Made by a program: the position numbers and the translations under genes. The notes beneath the pieces were generated by a model, which saw nothing but the letters and a program-made list of their open reading frames with translations, was not told the origin of the DNA and did not search any database. DNA of 64,000 bases from Pseudomonas brenneri (lineage in GTDB: Bacteria; Pseudomonadota; Gammaproteobacteria; Pseudomonadales; Pseudomonadaceae). This document shows positions 1 through 8,382 of the stretch, piece by piece (within the stretch, counting starts at the first letter, position 1; each line of letters starts with the position of its first letter). Location of the stretch: positions 558,001 to 622,000 of the forward strand of contig NZ_VFIL01000001.1 of NCBI RefSeq assembly GCF_007858285.1, in the 5' to 3' direction.

Positions 1-627
1 CCCATGCTGGGCTTTTTGGTGTTGCTGGTGAAACTGCCGCGCCAGGAACTGCATCTCAAGCAACCGCCCAAGGCCGTCAACCTCTCGGACCCGCGCTTGC
101 GGCGCCCATTGGTGGTGGCATTTGCCGCCATGCTGTGTGTATCCATCGCCCAGATCACCGTAGGTTTTTTTGCCCTGGACCGCCTGAAGATGAACCCCGC
201 CGACGCCGCACAAACCGCCGGGATTGCCCTGACGATGGTGGGCCTGGCGTTGATCTGCTCGCAATTGCTGGTGCGCAAACTCGAATGGCCACCGCTGCGG
301 ATGATCCGCGTCGGCGCCATTGTCTCGGCACTGGGCTTTGCCGGCAGCATGTTCGCGGATACGGCGTGGATTCTCTGGCTGTGTTTCTTCGTCTCGGCAG
401 CGGGCATGGGCTGGATCTTCCCGTCGTTCGCCGCACTGGCGGCCAACGCGGTGGAAGCCTCGGAACAAGGTGCCACTGCCGGCTCAGTCGGTGCGGCGCA
501 AGGCTTGGGCGTAGTGGTCGGGCCACTGGCCGGGACCCTGATCTATGCCATCGAACCACGGCTGCCCTACCTGGTCGCCGCCGCCCTGCTGCTGCTCATA
601 GCGCTCTGGCCAGCACCGCGCCGCTAG
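1..627 (+). CDS. MFS transporter, C-terminal part (5' end outside window)
   Basis: The reading frame is open from the first base, so the gene begins upstream of the window. The visible 208 residues hold about six hydrophobic helices with short charged loops, the size of the second half of a 12-helix major facilitator. A glycine/alanine-rich stretch (SVGAAQGLGVVVGPLAGTLI) near residues 160-180 is typical of the penultimate helices of drug/sugar exporters of this superfamily. The stop codon overlaps tail to tail by a few bases with the stop of the convergent pssA. The substrate cannot be told from this half. It is probably an inner-membrane proton-driven exporter. Confidence 0.85.
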   Translation, partial: PMLGFLVLLVKLPRQELHLKQPPKAVNLSDPRLRRPLVVAFAAMLCVSIAQITVGFFALDRLKMNPADAAQTAGIALTMVGLALICSQLLVRKLEWPPLRMIRVGAIVSALGFAGSMFADTAWILWLCFFVSAAGMGWIFPSFAALAANAVEASEQGATAGSVGAAQGLGVVVGPLAGTLIYAIEPRLPYLVAAALLLLIALWPAPRR

Positions 628-1967
628 AGGATCCGATACAGCAAGCGCTCGACCCGTACCCGACTGACCCGACGCAGGAACTTGCCGACGGCTTCGGGGT
701 AATCCACCAGCGTCTGCAACTGCTGGTAGCCCTGGATCCGCGTGGTGTGCCGGAAAATCTCCTCAAGCTCGCGCCCCCGCGGCGCAAGCCACTGGCCCTG
801 GGGATCGTCGATGAGCAAGGCGTTTTCCAGGTCCAGGCGGAAGGCCCGGGGGTTGAGGTTGTTGCCGGTGAGCAAGGTATAGCGCGCGTCGACCCACATG
901 CCCTTGAGGTGGTAGGTGTTGTCCCCGTCGCGCCACAGGTGCAGGTTGAGCAGGCCGCTGTCGATCATGCGCTGATGGCGCTTGGCAAAGCGGCGCAGGC
1001 TGATTTCGTAGAGATAGGGCAGCGCGGCGATGATCCTGAACGGCTCGCTGGGCGGGATGTAGAAGTCGTTGGCCGTCTTGTCGCCAACGATGATGTCGAT
1101 CTTCACCCCACGGGCCAGCGCACGATTGATTTCCCGGGTGACCGGCAGCGGCAGGTTGAAATACGGGGTGCAGATGGTCAACTGCTGCTGGGCGCTGGCG
1201 ATCAACTCGCAGATCACCCGACTCAGCGGGTTGTTCTTGCCCACCCCCAGCAGCGGGCTGACCGACAACCCGCCAATGCCAGCCTGGCCGGCCGTGGTGT
1301 CATAGGTCGCGTGCTTGAGCCGGCTGCGCAAGTCGCCGATGTCATTGCGCAGGCTACGAGTGGTGGGCAGGTTGGGCAGGTCGAGACGGTGCACCGCCTT
1401 GGAGGCGACCAGGCCGTGCTCCACCAGGTGCTGCATGGAGTCGGCCAATGGTTTGTTGTGGATCAGGTGATAGCGGTCGAAGCGATATTTGTCGAACTTG
1501 TGCAAATACACATTATTGAGACTGGCGCCGCTATACAGCACGCTGTCATCGATCACAAAGCCCTTTAGATGCAGCACGCCAAACAGTTCGCGGGTCTGCA
1601 CCGGTACGCCGTACACCGGTACTTGCGTCGGGTGCGACTGGGTCATCGCCTGGTACCAGGCGCTGTTGCCTGGCTGCTTGCCCGCACCGATCAGCCCGCG
1701 CTGGGCCCGCAGCCAGTCAACCATCACCACGATATCCAGCCCGGGCCGTGCTGCCTTGGCGGCATGCAGCGCGTCAAACACCTCTTGCCCCGCTTCGTCC
1801 TGTTGCAGGTACAAAGCGACGATGTAGATACGGTGTTGGGCCTGGGCGATTTTCTCCAGCAGGCAACGGCGAAACTCGGCGGCACCGGACAGCACCTCGA
1901 TCGCGTCGGTGGCCAGGGGGAAACCGCGCAACTTGGGCAACAGGGAACGTTTGAAGAACGACGGCAT
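624..1967 (-). CDS. pssA: CDP-diacylglycerol--serine O-phosphatidyltransferase
   Basis: Makes phosphatidylserine from CDP-diacylglycerol and serine, the first step to phosphatidylethanolamine; the family is peripheral to the inner membrane. The 447-residue protein has two phospholipase-D-type HKD motifs, HLKGFVIDD (H133, K135, D140) and HLKGMWVDA (H353, K355, D360), each followed by a Ser/Thr-Gly and Asn (YSGASLNN, LTGNNLN). Length and motif spacing match E. coli-type PssA (about 451 residues) rather than the integral-membrane type. The frame extends 23 codons further upstream, but I chose the ATG at 1967 because it gives the normal family N-terminus (MPSFFKRS). It converges on the MFS gene. 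Confidence 0.92.
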   Translation of the reverse strand: MPSFFKRSLLPKLRGFPLATDAIEVLSGAAEFRRCLLEKIAQAQHRIYIVALYLQQDEAGQEVFDALHAAKAARPGLDIVVMVDWLRAQRGLIGAGKQPGNSAWYQAMTQSHPTQVPVYGVPVQTRELFGVLHLKGFVIDDSVLYSGASLNNVYLHKFDKYRFDRYHLIHNKPLADSMQHLVEHGLVASKAVHRLDLPNLPTTRSLRNDIGDLRSRLKHATYDTTAGQAGIGGLSVSPLLGVGKNNPLSRVICELIASAQQQLTICTPYFNLPLPVTREINRALARGVKIDIIVGDKTANDFYIPPSEPFRIIAALPYLYEISLRRFAKRHQRMIDSGLLNLHLWRDGDNTYHLKGMWVDARYTLLTGNNLNPRAFRLDLENALLIDDPQGQWLAPRGRELEEIFRHTTRIQGYQQLQTLVDYPEAVGKFLRRVSRVRVERLLYRIL

Positions 1968-2056
1968 AGGGCTCGCAATGATCGAATCCGAAGAGCCCGA
2001 GAGCTTACACCATGGGGGGTGCCCAGGTCTGCCCACTGGCCACTTAAAATAAATTA

Positions 2057-2085
2057 TTGACCAAGAAGAACGATCGTTCTACTGT
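2057..2085 (+). promoter_or_regulatory. Promoter with embedded palindromic operator
   Basis: A -35-like TTGACC (2057-2062), a 17-bp spacer and a -10-like TACTGT (2080-2085) precede the TetR gene. The spacer contains a perfect 14-bp palindrome, AGAACGATCGTTCT, at 2067-2080. A repressor dimer bound here would cover the promoter, so autoregulation by the TetR protein just downstream is the obvious inference. Confidence 0.55.
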
Positions 2086-2092
2086 TTGCGAC

Positions 2093-2656
2093 ATGAACGA
2101 AATGACCAGCAGTGAAACCCGCGACATTATCCTGGACGTCATCGAAAAGTTGATCTACCGGCACGGCATCGCGGCCACCGGTATGGATCTGTTGGTGAAA
2201 ACCGCCGGTGTCTCCAGGAAAAGCATTTACCGCTACTTCGCCAATAAGGACGAACTGGTGATCGCCGCCCTGCAACGTCGCGACGAACGTTGGCTGCAGT
2301 GGCTGCGCAGTGAGGTCGAGCAATACGCTGGCAGCGGCGCCCGTTTGCTTGGCGTGTTCAGCGCACTCAAGACCTGGTTCGGCTCCGCCGACTTTCGCGG
2401 CTGTGCCTTTATCAACACCAGCGGCGAGACCGGTAACCCGCAAGACCCGGTACGTTTGCTGGCCAGGGCACACAAACAGAAACTGTTCGAATACCTGCTT
2501 GAACTGTGTAACGCACATGGCACCCCGACCCCGGAACAACAGGCCGCGCAACTGCTGATCCTGGTCGATGGCGCCATTACCATCGCCTTGATAATGGGCG
2601 ATGTCACCGCCGCTGATAATGCGCAATGCATGGCGCAATTGTTATTGGCACTTTGA
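2093..2656 (+). CDS. TetR/AcrR family transcriptional regulator
   Basis: A 187-residue one-component repressor. The N-terminal 60 residues form the TetR helix-turn-helix domain (GIAATGMDLLVKTAGVSRKS, then IYRYFANKDELV), and the remainder is the variable ligand-binding/dimer domain. ATG codons lie at 2093 and 2102; an open TTG further up at 2057 is inside the -35 element and is rejected. If the promoter is placed correctly, transcription starts at about the first ATG, so translation may be leaderless or may use the second ATG. The NTF2-like gene follows after 32 bp and is probably co-transcribed. The ligand is unknown. Confidence 0.9.
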   Translation: MNEMTSSETRDIILDVIEKLIYRHGIAATGMDLLVKTAGVSRKSIYRYFANKDELVIAALQRRDERWLQWLRSEVEQYAGSGARLLGVFSALKTWFGSADFRGCAFINTSGETGNPQDPVRLLARAHKQKLFEYLLELCNAHGTPTPEQQAAQLLILVDGAITIALIMGDVTAADNAQCMAQLLLAL

Positions 2657-2688
2657 ATTAACGACTAACATTCCAAAGGAGCAGTCAA

Positions 2689-3168
2689 ATGACCGCTAAT
2701 GCACAAGTGCGTCCGCCCTTGCCGCCCTTTACCGAACAATCGGCCATTGAAAAGATCCGCCTCGCCGAAGACGGCTGGAACTCCCGCGACCCGCAGCGCG
2801 TGTCACTGGCCTACACCCTGGACACGCAGTGGCGTAACCGCGCCGAATTCGCCCACAGCCGCGAACAAGCCAAGGACTTCCTCACCCGCAAATGGGCCCG
2901 GGAGCTGGACTACCGCTTGATCAAGGAATTGTGGGCCTTTACCGGCAACCGCATCGCCGTGCGTTATGCCTATGAATGGCACGACGATTCCGGCAACTGG
3001 TTCCGCTCCTACGGCAACGAGAACTGGGAGTTTGACCAGGACGGCCTGATGTCCAACCGGCATGCGTGCATCAATGACATGCCGATCAAGGAAAGCGAAC
3101 GCAAATTCCATTGGCCGCTGGGACGGCGCCCGGACGAGCATCCAGGGCTGTCCGAGCTGGGGTTGTAG
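2689..3168 (+). CDS. Nuclear transport factor 2-like protein (DUF1348 family)
   Basis: A 159-residue soluble protein matching the DUF1348 group of the NTF2/SnoaL cone fold. It shows the family features: an N-terminal helix with [10 protein letters not shown], the WRNRAEF and [10 protein letters not shown] segments, and C-terminal [12 protein letters not shown] good Shine-Dalgarno (AAAGGAG, about 2676-2682) supports the ATG. It lies 32 bp behind the TetR gene, so it is the likely regulated target. Members are often induced under stress, but no reaction is established. Its TAG stop lies inside a REP palindrome (tgTAGGag). Confidence 0.88.
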   Translation: MTANAQVRPPLPPFTEQSAIEKIRLAEDGWNSRDPQRVSLAYTLDTQWRNRAEFAHSREQAKDFLTRKWARELDYRLIKELWAFTGNRIAVRYAYEWHDDSGNWFRSYGNENWEFDQDGLMSNRHACINDMPIKESERKFHWPLGRRPDEHPGLSELGL

Positions 3169-3266
3169 GAGACGGCTTGCCGGCGATGAGGTCAGCAAGA
3201 ACACCGTGGTGTGTCAGGTAGCCAGCGTGAGCGTTAACGTTCATCGCTGGCAAGCCAGCACCTACA
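3164..3266. repeat. REP pair (inverted, BIME-like)
   Basis: Two inverted copies of the fluorescent-Pseudomonas REP core: tgtaggagacggcttgccgg at 3164-3183 and ctggcaagccagcacctaca at 3247-3266, about 60 bp apart. The left copy supplies the TAG stop of the preceding gene. It lies between convergent genes. Confidence 0.85.
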
Positions 3267-3273
3267 ATGGCCG

Positions 3274-4431
3274 TCAATCCTGCTTCAGCGCGACCTGATA
3301 CAACACACCATCAGCCTCATCCGTCAGCACATACAGGAAACCATCCGGGCCTTGGCGCACATCGCGGATGCGTGCCTTTAACTCACCCAGCAGGCGTTCT
3401 TCGTGTACTACCTTGTCGCCATCGATCTGCAAGCGGATCAACTCCTGGCTGGCCAACGCGCCGATGAACAGGTTGTGCTGCCAGGCCTTGAAGCGGTCGG
3501 CGTCGTAGAACGCCATGCCGCTGATGGCCGGTGACTTTTCCCACACATGGTGGGGGCCGACGGTGCCTTCGGCCGTCTTGCCTTGGGCCTCGGGAATCGG
3601 CAGCAAGGAATAGTTGATGCCGTGGGTCGCCAGTGGCCAGCCGTAGTTCTTGCCACACTCGATGATGTTGATTTCATCGCCGCCGCGCGGGCCATGTTCA
3701 TTTTCCCAAAGTGTGCCGGTCCAGGGGTTCAGCGCTGCGCCCTGGGGGTTGCGCTGGCCATAGGACCAGATCTCCGGCCGGGCCCCTGGCTGACCGACAA
3801 ATGGGTTGTCATCCGGCACCCGGCCATCCGGGTAGATACGCACGACCTTGCCTTGCAGTTTGTCCAGATCCTGGGCCGTGGGGCGGTCATTGTTCTCGCC
3901 CAGGGTCACAAACAGGTAGCCATCCCGGTCAAACACCAGGCGCGAACCGAAGTGATTGCTGGTCGACAGCTTGGGCTCCTGGCGCAGGATCACCTGGAAG
4001 TCCTTCAAGCCGCTCAAGTCCTCACTCAGGCGCCCGCGTCCTACCGCGGTGCCGGCCGTACCGTCCTTGCCGCCACCTTCGGCGTAGGACAAGTAGACCA
4101 TCCGGTCTTGCTTGAAATCAGGCGACAGCACCACATCCAGTAAACCGCCCTGCCCCTTGGCCCACACTTGCGGCACACCACTGAGCGGCGCAGACAATTT
4201 GCCGTCAGCACTCACAAAGCGCAGCGCACCAGGGCGCTCGGTGACCAGGAAGCCCTGCTTGTCCGGCAAAAACGCCACTGCCCATGGATGGTCCAGGCCA
4301 CTGACAATCGGGGTCGCGGTGATGCTGCCTTGTTCGCTGGGGAACTGCCGGGTATCGGCGGCAAACGCGGGAAACGCCGTTGCCAGGGCACTGGCACAGC
4401 AGGTCGCTAAAAAGGCTTGGCGTAGAAACAT
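3274..4431 (-). CDS. PQQ-dependent soluble-type sugar dehydrogenase (YliI/Asd-like), exported
   Basis: Expected to oxidise aldose sugars in the periplasm using pyrroloquinoline quinone. The 385-residue product starts with a Sec signal peptide (MFLRQAFLATCCASALATAFPAFAA) followed by a glucose/sorbosone dehydrogenase beta-propeller: IVSGLDHPWAVAFLPD, FGSRLVFDRDGYLFVTLGE, YGQRNPQGAALNPWTG, NEHGPRGGDEINI. The HGPRGGDE segment is the conserved cofactor-binding region. A longer frame continues upstream, but the ATG at 4431 has AAAGGA about 10 nt ahead and gives the signal peptide. The gene follows a small secreted protein by 19 bp and is probably co-transcribed with it. The true substrate is not determined. 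Confidence 0.9.
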   Translation of the reverse strand: MFLRQAFLATCCASALATAFPAFAADTRQFPSEQGSITATPIVSGLDHPWAVAFLPDKQGFLVTERPGALRFVSADGKLSAPLSGVPQVWAKGQGGLLDVVLSPDFKQDRMVYLSYAEGGGKDGTAGTAVGRGRLSEDLSGLKDFQVILRQEPKLSTSNHFGSRLVFDRDGYLFVTLGENNDRPTAQDLDKLQGKVVRIYPDGRVPDDNPFVGQPGARPEIWSYGQRNPQGAALNPWTGTLWENEHGPRGGDEINIIECGKNYGWPLATHGINYSLLPIPEAQGKTAEGTVGPHHVWEKSPAISGMAFYDADRFKAWQHNLFIGALASQELIRLQIDGDKVVHEERLLGELKARIRDVRQGPDGFLYVLTDEADGVLYQVALKQD

Positions 4432-4450
4432 ACCGTGGAATTCCTTTCGT

Positions 4451-4768
4451 TCAGGGCCGGCGATTGCCATTGGCATCTCGGGTCGGGGCTGAAGGTTGGG
4501 TGGCAGGACGGGCGGGAGTAGCATCACGCTGCGGATAGCGATTGCCGATGCCACCGTTTTCCAGGGTCGGCGGCCGAGGCACTGGCGCGGTATAGGTGCC
4601 GCGAGTGGCAGGCGTATTGGGTTGTGTGCCCTGCATGCTGTTGGGATTGGCCCGTTTGATCGGGCTGTTGTATGGATTGTTGTTGCCGGGCAGGTTCTGC
4701 GCCTGCGCCCCACCACTCAAGGCAAGGCCCAGGAACAGCACCAAAAGGCTACGCGAGCGACTGTTCAT
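4451..4768 (-). CDS. Small secreted Asn/Pro-rich protein, function unknown
   Basis: A 105-residue protein with a clear Sec signal peptide (MNSRSRSLLVLFLGLALSGGAQAQ, cut after AQA). The mature part is low complexity, rich in Asn, Pro, Thr and Arg (NLPGNNNPYNSP, PNTPATRGTYTAPVPRPP), with no cysteine and no predictable fold. It is immediately upstream of the sugar dehydrogenase gene on the same strand (19-bp gap), so it could be a periplasmic partner or a bystander. I do not recognise a named family. Confidence 0.72.
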   Translation of the reverse strand: MNSRSRSLLVLFLGLALSGGAQAQNLPGNNNPYNSPIKRANPNSMQGTQPNTPATRGTYTAPVPRPPTLENGGIGNRYPQRDATPARPATQPSAPTRDANGNRRP

Positions 4769-4927
4769 GACAAAGTTTCTCTGGGGCGAGGAATACCTGC
4801 ATTCGATACCACGCTACGCGCTGGGTTCGGCTTTGGTAACCAAATAGTTTCCAGGCAGGTGTAACACGGCTTTTCCAACACCCCTGATGCAGCCCAGCTC
4901 CGTACTCGCCCTTGAAAGGACTGAACC

Positions 4928-5827
4928 TCAGATCAACACGAAAATCACTGCCAGGCCGGCGAAGATCGCCCACTTTTCCAGGTAGTAACGGGTGCGGTTA
5001 CGCTTTTTCAGTTCCTTGCCCCGCAGGCGGATCTTGTACAGGCGGGTAAAGGCACGGTTCAGTCCACCGGTCTTGTCCCCGGCATCATTGGGCGAGCCGG
5101 CGGCTGCCATGACGTTGCGGCTGAACCAGCGATTGAACGCTGCCGCCCAGCGATACTTCATCGGCCGTTCAATATCGCAGAACAAAATGATGCGGTTCTG
5201 CGCCGTGGTGTTTTCGGCGTAGTGGATGTACGTCTCATCGAACATCACCGCCTCGCCGTCGCGCCAGTAATAGTTCTCACCGTCCACATTGATGTAGCAG
5301 CCCGGATCGTTGGGTGTATCCAACCCCAGGTGGTAGCGATAGGAGCCGGCATAGGGGTCACGATGGCGGACCAGCTTGGAGCCTGGCGGCAGTTCGGCAA
5401 ACATTGCGGCCTTGATCGAACCGATACTCTGCACCAGCTCGGTGGTGCGCGGGCACAGCTTCATGGCCGACGGATGACTGTCGCCGTACCACTTGAGGTA
5501 GAAACGCTTCCAGCCCGATTTGAAAAACGAGTTGAAGCCCACATCGTTGTATTGGTCTGAACGCTTGATCTCCCCGGCCCGCATCAGGTTCTGGCCTTCC
5601 TCGCGGATCTCCTGCCAATGCGCCTGCAGTGGGCTCAGGTCGGGAAAGTCGCTGGGCGAAAGGTACGGGCGGGCAGGCAACTTGGAGAACAGGTAGAGGA
5701 AGCAATTGACCGGTGCGAGAAAGGTCGAGTGGTCGCTTAATTGACGGCCCAGCTTATGTCGCACCCGGCCACGCAGGTGTACATACGCAATGGAGACAAC
5801 GTAGAGAGCAACAATGATGAGTTTCAC
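4928..5827 (-). CDS. lpxO: Aspartyl/asparaginyl beta-hydroxylase family, lipid A hydroxylase LpxO-like
   Basis: Iron/2-oxoglutarate dioxygenase that in LpxO proteins adds a 2-hydroxyl to a lipid A acyl chain on the cytoplasmic face of the inner membrane. The 299-residue protein has an N-terminal membrane helix (MKLIIVALYVVSIAYVHL), a second hydrophobic stretch at the C-terminus (WAIFAGLAVIFVLI), and the catalytic core HRDPYAGSYRYHLGL (H155, D157) with H202 (YIHYAENTT) and R212 as likely iron and cosubstrate ligands. Length and the flanking hydrophobic segments fit LpxO rather than soluble homologues. The next gene upstream on the same strand is wzz, another lipopolysaccharide gene, about 280 bp away. 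Confidence 0.88.
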   Translation of the reverse strand: MKLIIVALYVVSIAYVHLRGRVRHKLGRQLSDHSTFLAPVNCFLYLFSKLPARPYLSPSDFPDLSPLQAHWQEIREEGQNLMRAGEIKRSDQYNDVGFNSFFKSGWKRFYLKWYGDSHPSAMKLCPRTTELVQSIGSIKAAMFAELPPGSKLVRHRDPYAGSYRYHLGLDTPNDPGCYINVDGENYYWRDGEAVMFDETYIHYAENTTAQNRIILFCDIERPMKYRWAAAFNRWFSRNVMAAAGSPNDAGDKTGGLNRAFTRLYKIRLRGKELKKRNRTRYYLEKWAIFAGLAVIFVLI

Positions 5828-6038
5828 GGGAATTCGTCACATGTCAGAAGAGTACAGGCTGCTCCTCCAGGCCGGGCCAGGGAGGGAAAATGCAGCACCT
5901 GAAATCACAAGTCATTAACTGGCCCACGAGTGTCTTGGAGACCATTCGCATAGTGGCCAATGGCAGTTAATTTAGCCACAGAATGTAACCAAAAGTTAAC
6001 TAAGAATTGTGAAAAGGTGTCTTCCAACTGTGTAGCCG

Positions 6039-6089
6039 CGCCACCTCGAAAGTGCGGTGGCGGGTATGCCGGGCTGCGATTCAGCCCGG
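6039..6089 (-). other. Two adjacent hairpins behind wzz
   Basis: Stem 1 is cgccacc (6039-6045) with ggtggcg (6056-6062). Stem 2 is ccgggct (6069-6075) with agcccgg (6083-6089). Both lie just past the wzz stop codon on its transcript. Neither is followed by a T-run, so they could be mRNA 3' stabilising structures or a Rho-type end rather than an intrinsic terminator. The rest of 5828-6105 shows no gene. Confidence 0.45.
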
Positions 6090-6105
6090 GACAGAGCGGT
6101 ATGAC

Positions 6106-7449
6106 TCAGCCCAATGACGGGTCATCCTTGCGTTCACGCCGGGTAAAACGGTCATCTTCCAGGGCGGAATATGCGACTGTCTTGCGGTGCGTCAGGACCA
6201 GATGACGAGCCAGCGCAATGAATATCCCCAGCAACAAACCACCCACCAGGCTCAACGCAACCACCAGGGCTTTCTTCGGTTTGACCGGGCTCAGTGGCTC
6301 TTGGGCACGCCGGTCAATCGTCACCAGTTTCAAGGCGCTCATGTCGATATTCAGGCCACGCAGGCGCGCCACTTCAGCACGCAAGGGCTCGACATCCTGC
6401 AGGAAAATATCTTCATTGCCCCGCCGCTTCATGACTTCGACCTGGCGATTGACCTCCAGCAACTGCAGTTCCTTGCCGATTTCCGCGATACGGCTGTTGG
6501 TGAAGTCATCACTGGTACGCTGCTGCAGGGCCGTGCGCTCGGCCTCAAGAGCCTCAGTACCGAGAAAGTACAAGGGGATCTGCTGGTTGTTGACCTCGGT
6601 GCGCATCACCTGGCTGGAACCGCTGCGCCCTGCATCGGCCATGGACGAAGGTGTAGTCGGGTTCTTGATGCCCATGGATTTGGCAATCGAGATGGCTTCG
6701 CTCAACTCGGCCAGGCGATTGGAGCGTTGCATTTTCATCTGCAGGCGCAGGGCACTGAGTTCATCTTCAAGCTGCGCGCGCTTGAGCTTGTCGCCCTCCA
6801 GCAGCTTGGCGATTTTTGACTCCTTGTCGGTGTCGTAATTGGCGCGCGCCGCATCAATCTTGCCTTTGAGCTCGGTGAGGCGGTTGTTGACGATCACCTT
6901 GAGATCGGCGCCCACCTGCTCGCGCTCTGCGGCAATGGCATAGTCGACAAAACCGTTGAGTATCGCGACGCCATCCATGTCCGAGGGATATTGCAGTTCG
7001 AGGCGAATATAGCTGCTCAGGGAGTCCGCTTTCTTCGCGTCAGGCAAGATCAGCTTGATCGAATTGCGGTTGAACGCTTCGAAATTCTGCTCAAGGCTGC
7101 GCCCCGGTTCCTGAAACGCCTGGAACAATGTCGGGTTGGCCTTGAAGAAGCTCAGTCGCGCGTCGTACGAATCCAGTTGTGCGCCCACTTTGGCCAGCGC
7201 GTCCGCCGGCGGCAGCTTGTAGACCTCGGAACGATTGAGCGCATCCAACTCATTGATAGCTGCCGGCCGCAGCACGCTGCTGACCTGATACTCGCGGGGC
7301 GCAAACAGCGCATAACCCACACCCAAGACACCTGCAAAAAGCGTACAGCCGATTACCAGTTTTTTTTGCCGCCAGATCGAGTGGAACAGGTCAAATAAAT
7401 CAATTTCATCAGACACCACGGAAGCTTGCACCTGGGGAGTTCTATTCAA
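6106..7449 (-). CDS. wzz: Wzz-family O-antigen chain-length determinant / polysaccharide co-polymerase
   Basis: Controls the modal length of Wzy-polymerised O-antigen. The protein (about 447 residues) has the classical layout: a TM helix near the N-terminus (LVIGCTLFAGVLGVGYALF), a large periplasmic coiled-coil domain, and a C-terminal TM preceded by the proline/glycine motif (AQEPLSPVKPKKALVVALSLVGG). There is no ATG near the start. I place the start at TTG 7449, which has AAGGG about 10 nt upstream; another TTG at 7467 has no ribosome-binding site. A weak non-ATG start suggests low translation. With lpxO downstream it makes a small lipopolysaccharide locus. Confidence 0.86.
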   Translation of the reverse strand: MNRTPQVQASVVSDEIDLFDLFHSIWRQKKLVIGCTLFAGVLGVGYALFAPREYQVSSVLRPAAINELDALNRSEVYKLPPADALAKVGAQLDSYDARLSFFKANPTLFQAFQEPGRSLEQNFEAFNRNSIKLILPDAKKADSLSSYIRLELQYPSDMDGVAILNGFVDYAIAAEREQVGADLKVIVNNRLTELKGKIDAARANYDTDKESKIAKLLEGDKLKRAQLEDELSALRLQMKMQRSNRLAELSEAISIAKSMGIKNPTTPSSMADAGRSGSSQVMRTEVNNQQIPLYFLGTEALEAERTALQQRTSDDFTNSRIAEIGKELQLLEVNRQVEVMKRRGNEDIFLQDVEPLRAEVARLRGLNIDMSALKLVTIDRRAQEPLSPVKPKKALVVALSLVGGLLLGIFIALARHLVLTHRKTVAYSALEDDRFTRRERKDDPSLG

Positions 7450-7844
7450 AATGGGGACACCCTTCAAAAAGTGGACGCGGACGGCCCACTACACAACAGA
7501 TCTGAATAACCAACTGAAAATGCAGGGACAACGCCCTGAGCCAGGCTGATACGACACGAGGCAACTGCTATCTGACCATGCAGCCACTGAAAAAATCCCT
7601 ACACCCTGAAGATTGTTTTCCTTGCAGCGAGATCAATGTCAGACATGGAATTATCAGCGTAGACGACATATCGACCTACATCGTTCTTACGATATGTCAA
7701 AATTGTTTCTGATGACGGGAAAAGTTCCATAACTACATATTTTTGAGACATTTCTCGCGAAATTGGTTAATTGATTATTTTAAAAATTAGTTTTGACTGA
7801 GAATGAGTCCGACCTGTATGCCCGATCAACCAAAGGACCTTTTC
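7450..7844. other. AT-rich divergent regulatory region with 9-bp inverted repeat
   Basis: This 395-bp gap separates the divergent wzz and the TIGR03067-like gene and holds no credible ORF. It is distinctly AT-rich compared with its surroundings, most strongly at about 7740-7800 (gattattttaaaaattag). A perfect inverted repeat, GACATATCG (7665-7673) and CGATATGTC (7690-7698), spans 34 bp with a 16-nt centre, resembling a site for a dimeric regulator. A TTGACA on the minus strand overlaps the right arm (7695-7700), but no good -10 follows at normal spacing. Confidence 0.5.
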
Positions 7845-8255
7845 ATGTCATCGACCTTATGTGACTCCACGGCGAGCCCTTGCGAAGTGGACAAACAGGC
7901 CCTGCAAGGTACCTGGGAGCAAATCGCCCTCGAAGACAGCGGCATCGCCAACCCGCCGGACGAACACAGTGCGCCTGGTGCGCTAACCACGATTGACGGT
8001 AATCAATTCTGGGTCACGACCCTGGACGGCAAGGTATTACTCAAGGGGCGTTTTACCCTTGACGCCACCACCACGCCCAAAAGCATCACCTGGATAGACG
8101 CCATAGGGGCCGACGCCGGCAAACAACTGCCCGCGAGCTACACACTGGATAATGACCAGTTTGTTTTTATTGCGGCGGATGAAGGCATGCCACGACCGGT
8201 TCGTTTTAGTACGACACCCGGGCAGACAATGCGCACGTTCGTGCGCAGGGTTTGA
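7845..8255 (+). CDS. TIGR03067-like domain protein, function unknown
   Basis: A 136-residue soluble protein with no signal peptide. The pattern LQGTWEQIALEDSG, then ALTTIDGNQFWV, KGRFTLDATTTPKSITWIDAIG resembles the TIGR03067 beta-barrel domain, in which LQGTW opens the first strand and a TPKxI segment follows a lipocalin-like hairpin. No enzymatic residues are evident. I chose the ATG at 7845 because AAAGGA (7832-7837) sits 7 nt ahead; an in-frame ATG at 7803 lacks such a site. It is a single-gene unit ending at a strong terminator. Confidence 0.75.
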   Translation: MSSTLCDSTASPCEVDKQALQGTWEQIALEDSGIANPPDEHSAPGALTTIDGNQFWVTTLDGKVLLKGRFTLDATTTPKSITWIDAIGADAGKQLPASYTLDNDQFVFIAADEGMPRPVRFSTTPGQTMRTFVRRV

Positions 8256-8350
8256 GAGGATCAGGCTGCATGCGTTTTTGCGACAAGGTTTTCACAAACT
8301 CTTCACGTTTAGCGCGGTAGGTTAAACCCAACTCCTCTGATGAATCCCTC

Positions 8351-8378
8351 GGCCCGCCGCCCCAGCGGGCCTTTTTTT
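8351..8378 (+). terminator. Intrinsic terminator
   Basis: Seven-bp GC stem ggcccgc (8351-8357) / gcgggcc (8365-8371) followed directly by seven T. It ends the transcript of the TIGR03067-like gene and separates it from the convergent methyltransferase gene. Confidence 0.9.
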
Positions 8379-8382
8379 GCCT

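Noticed and set aside
135..1568. Long open frame (477 codons) on the plus strand across pssA
   Set aside because: It is antisense to the two HKD motifs of pssA and has no ribosome-binding site; high-GC shadow.
6039..6089. Intrinsic terminator after wzz
   Set aside because: Two good stems exist but neither is followed by a T-run on the wzz transcript; reported only as hairpins.
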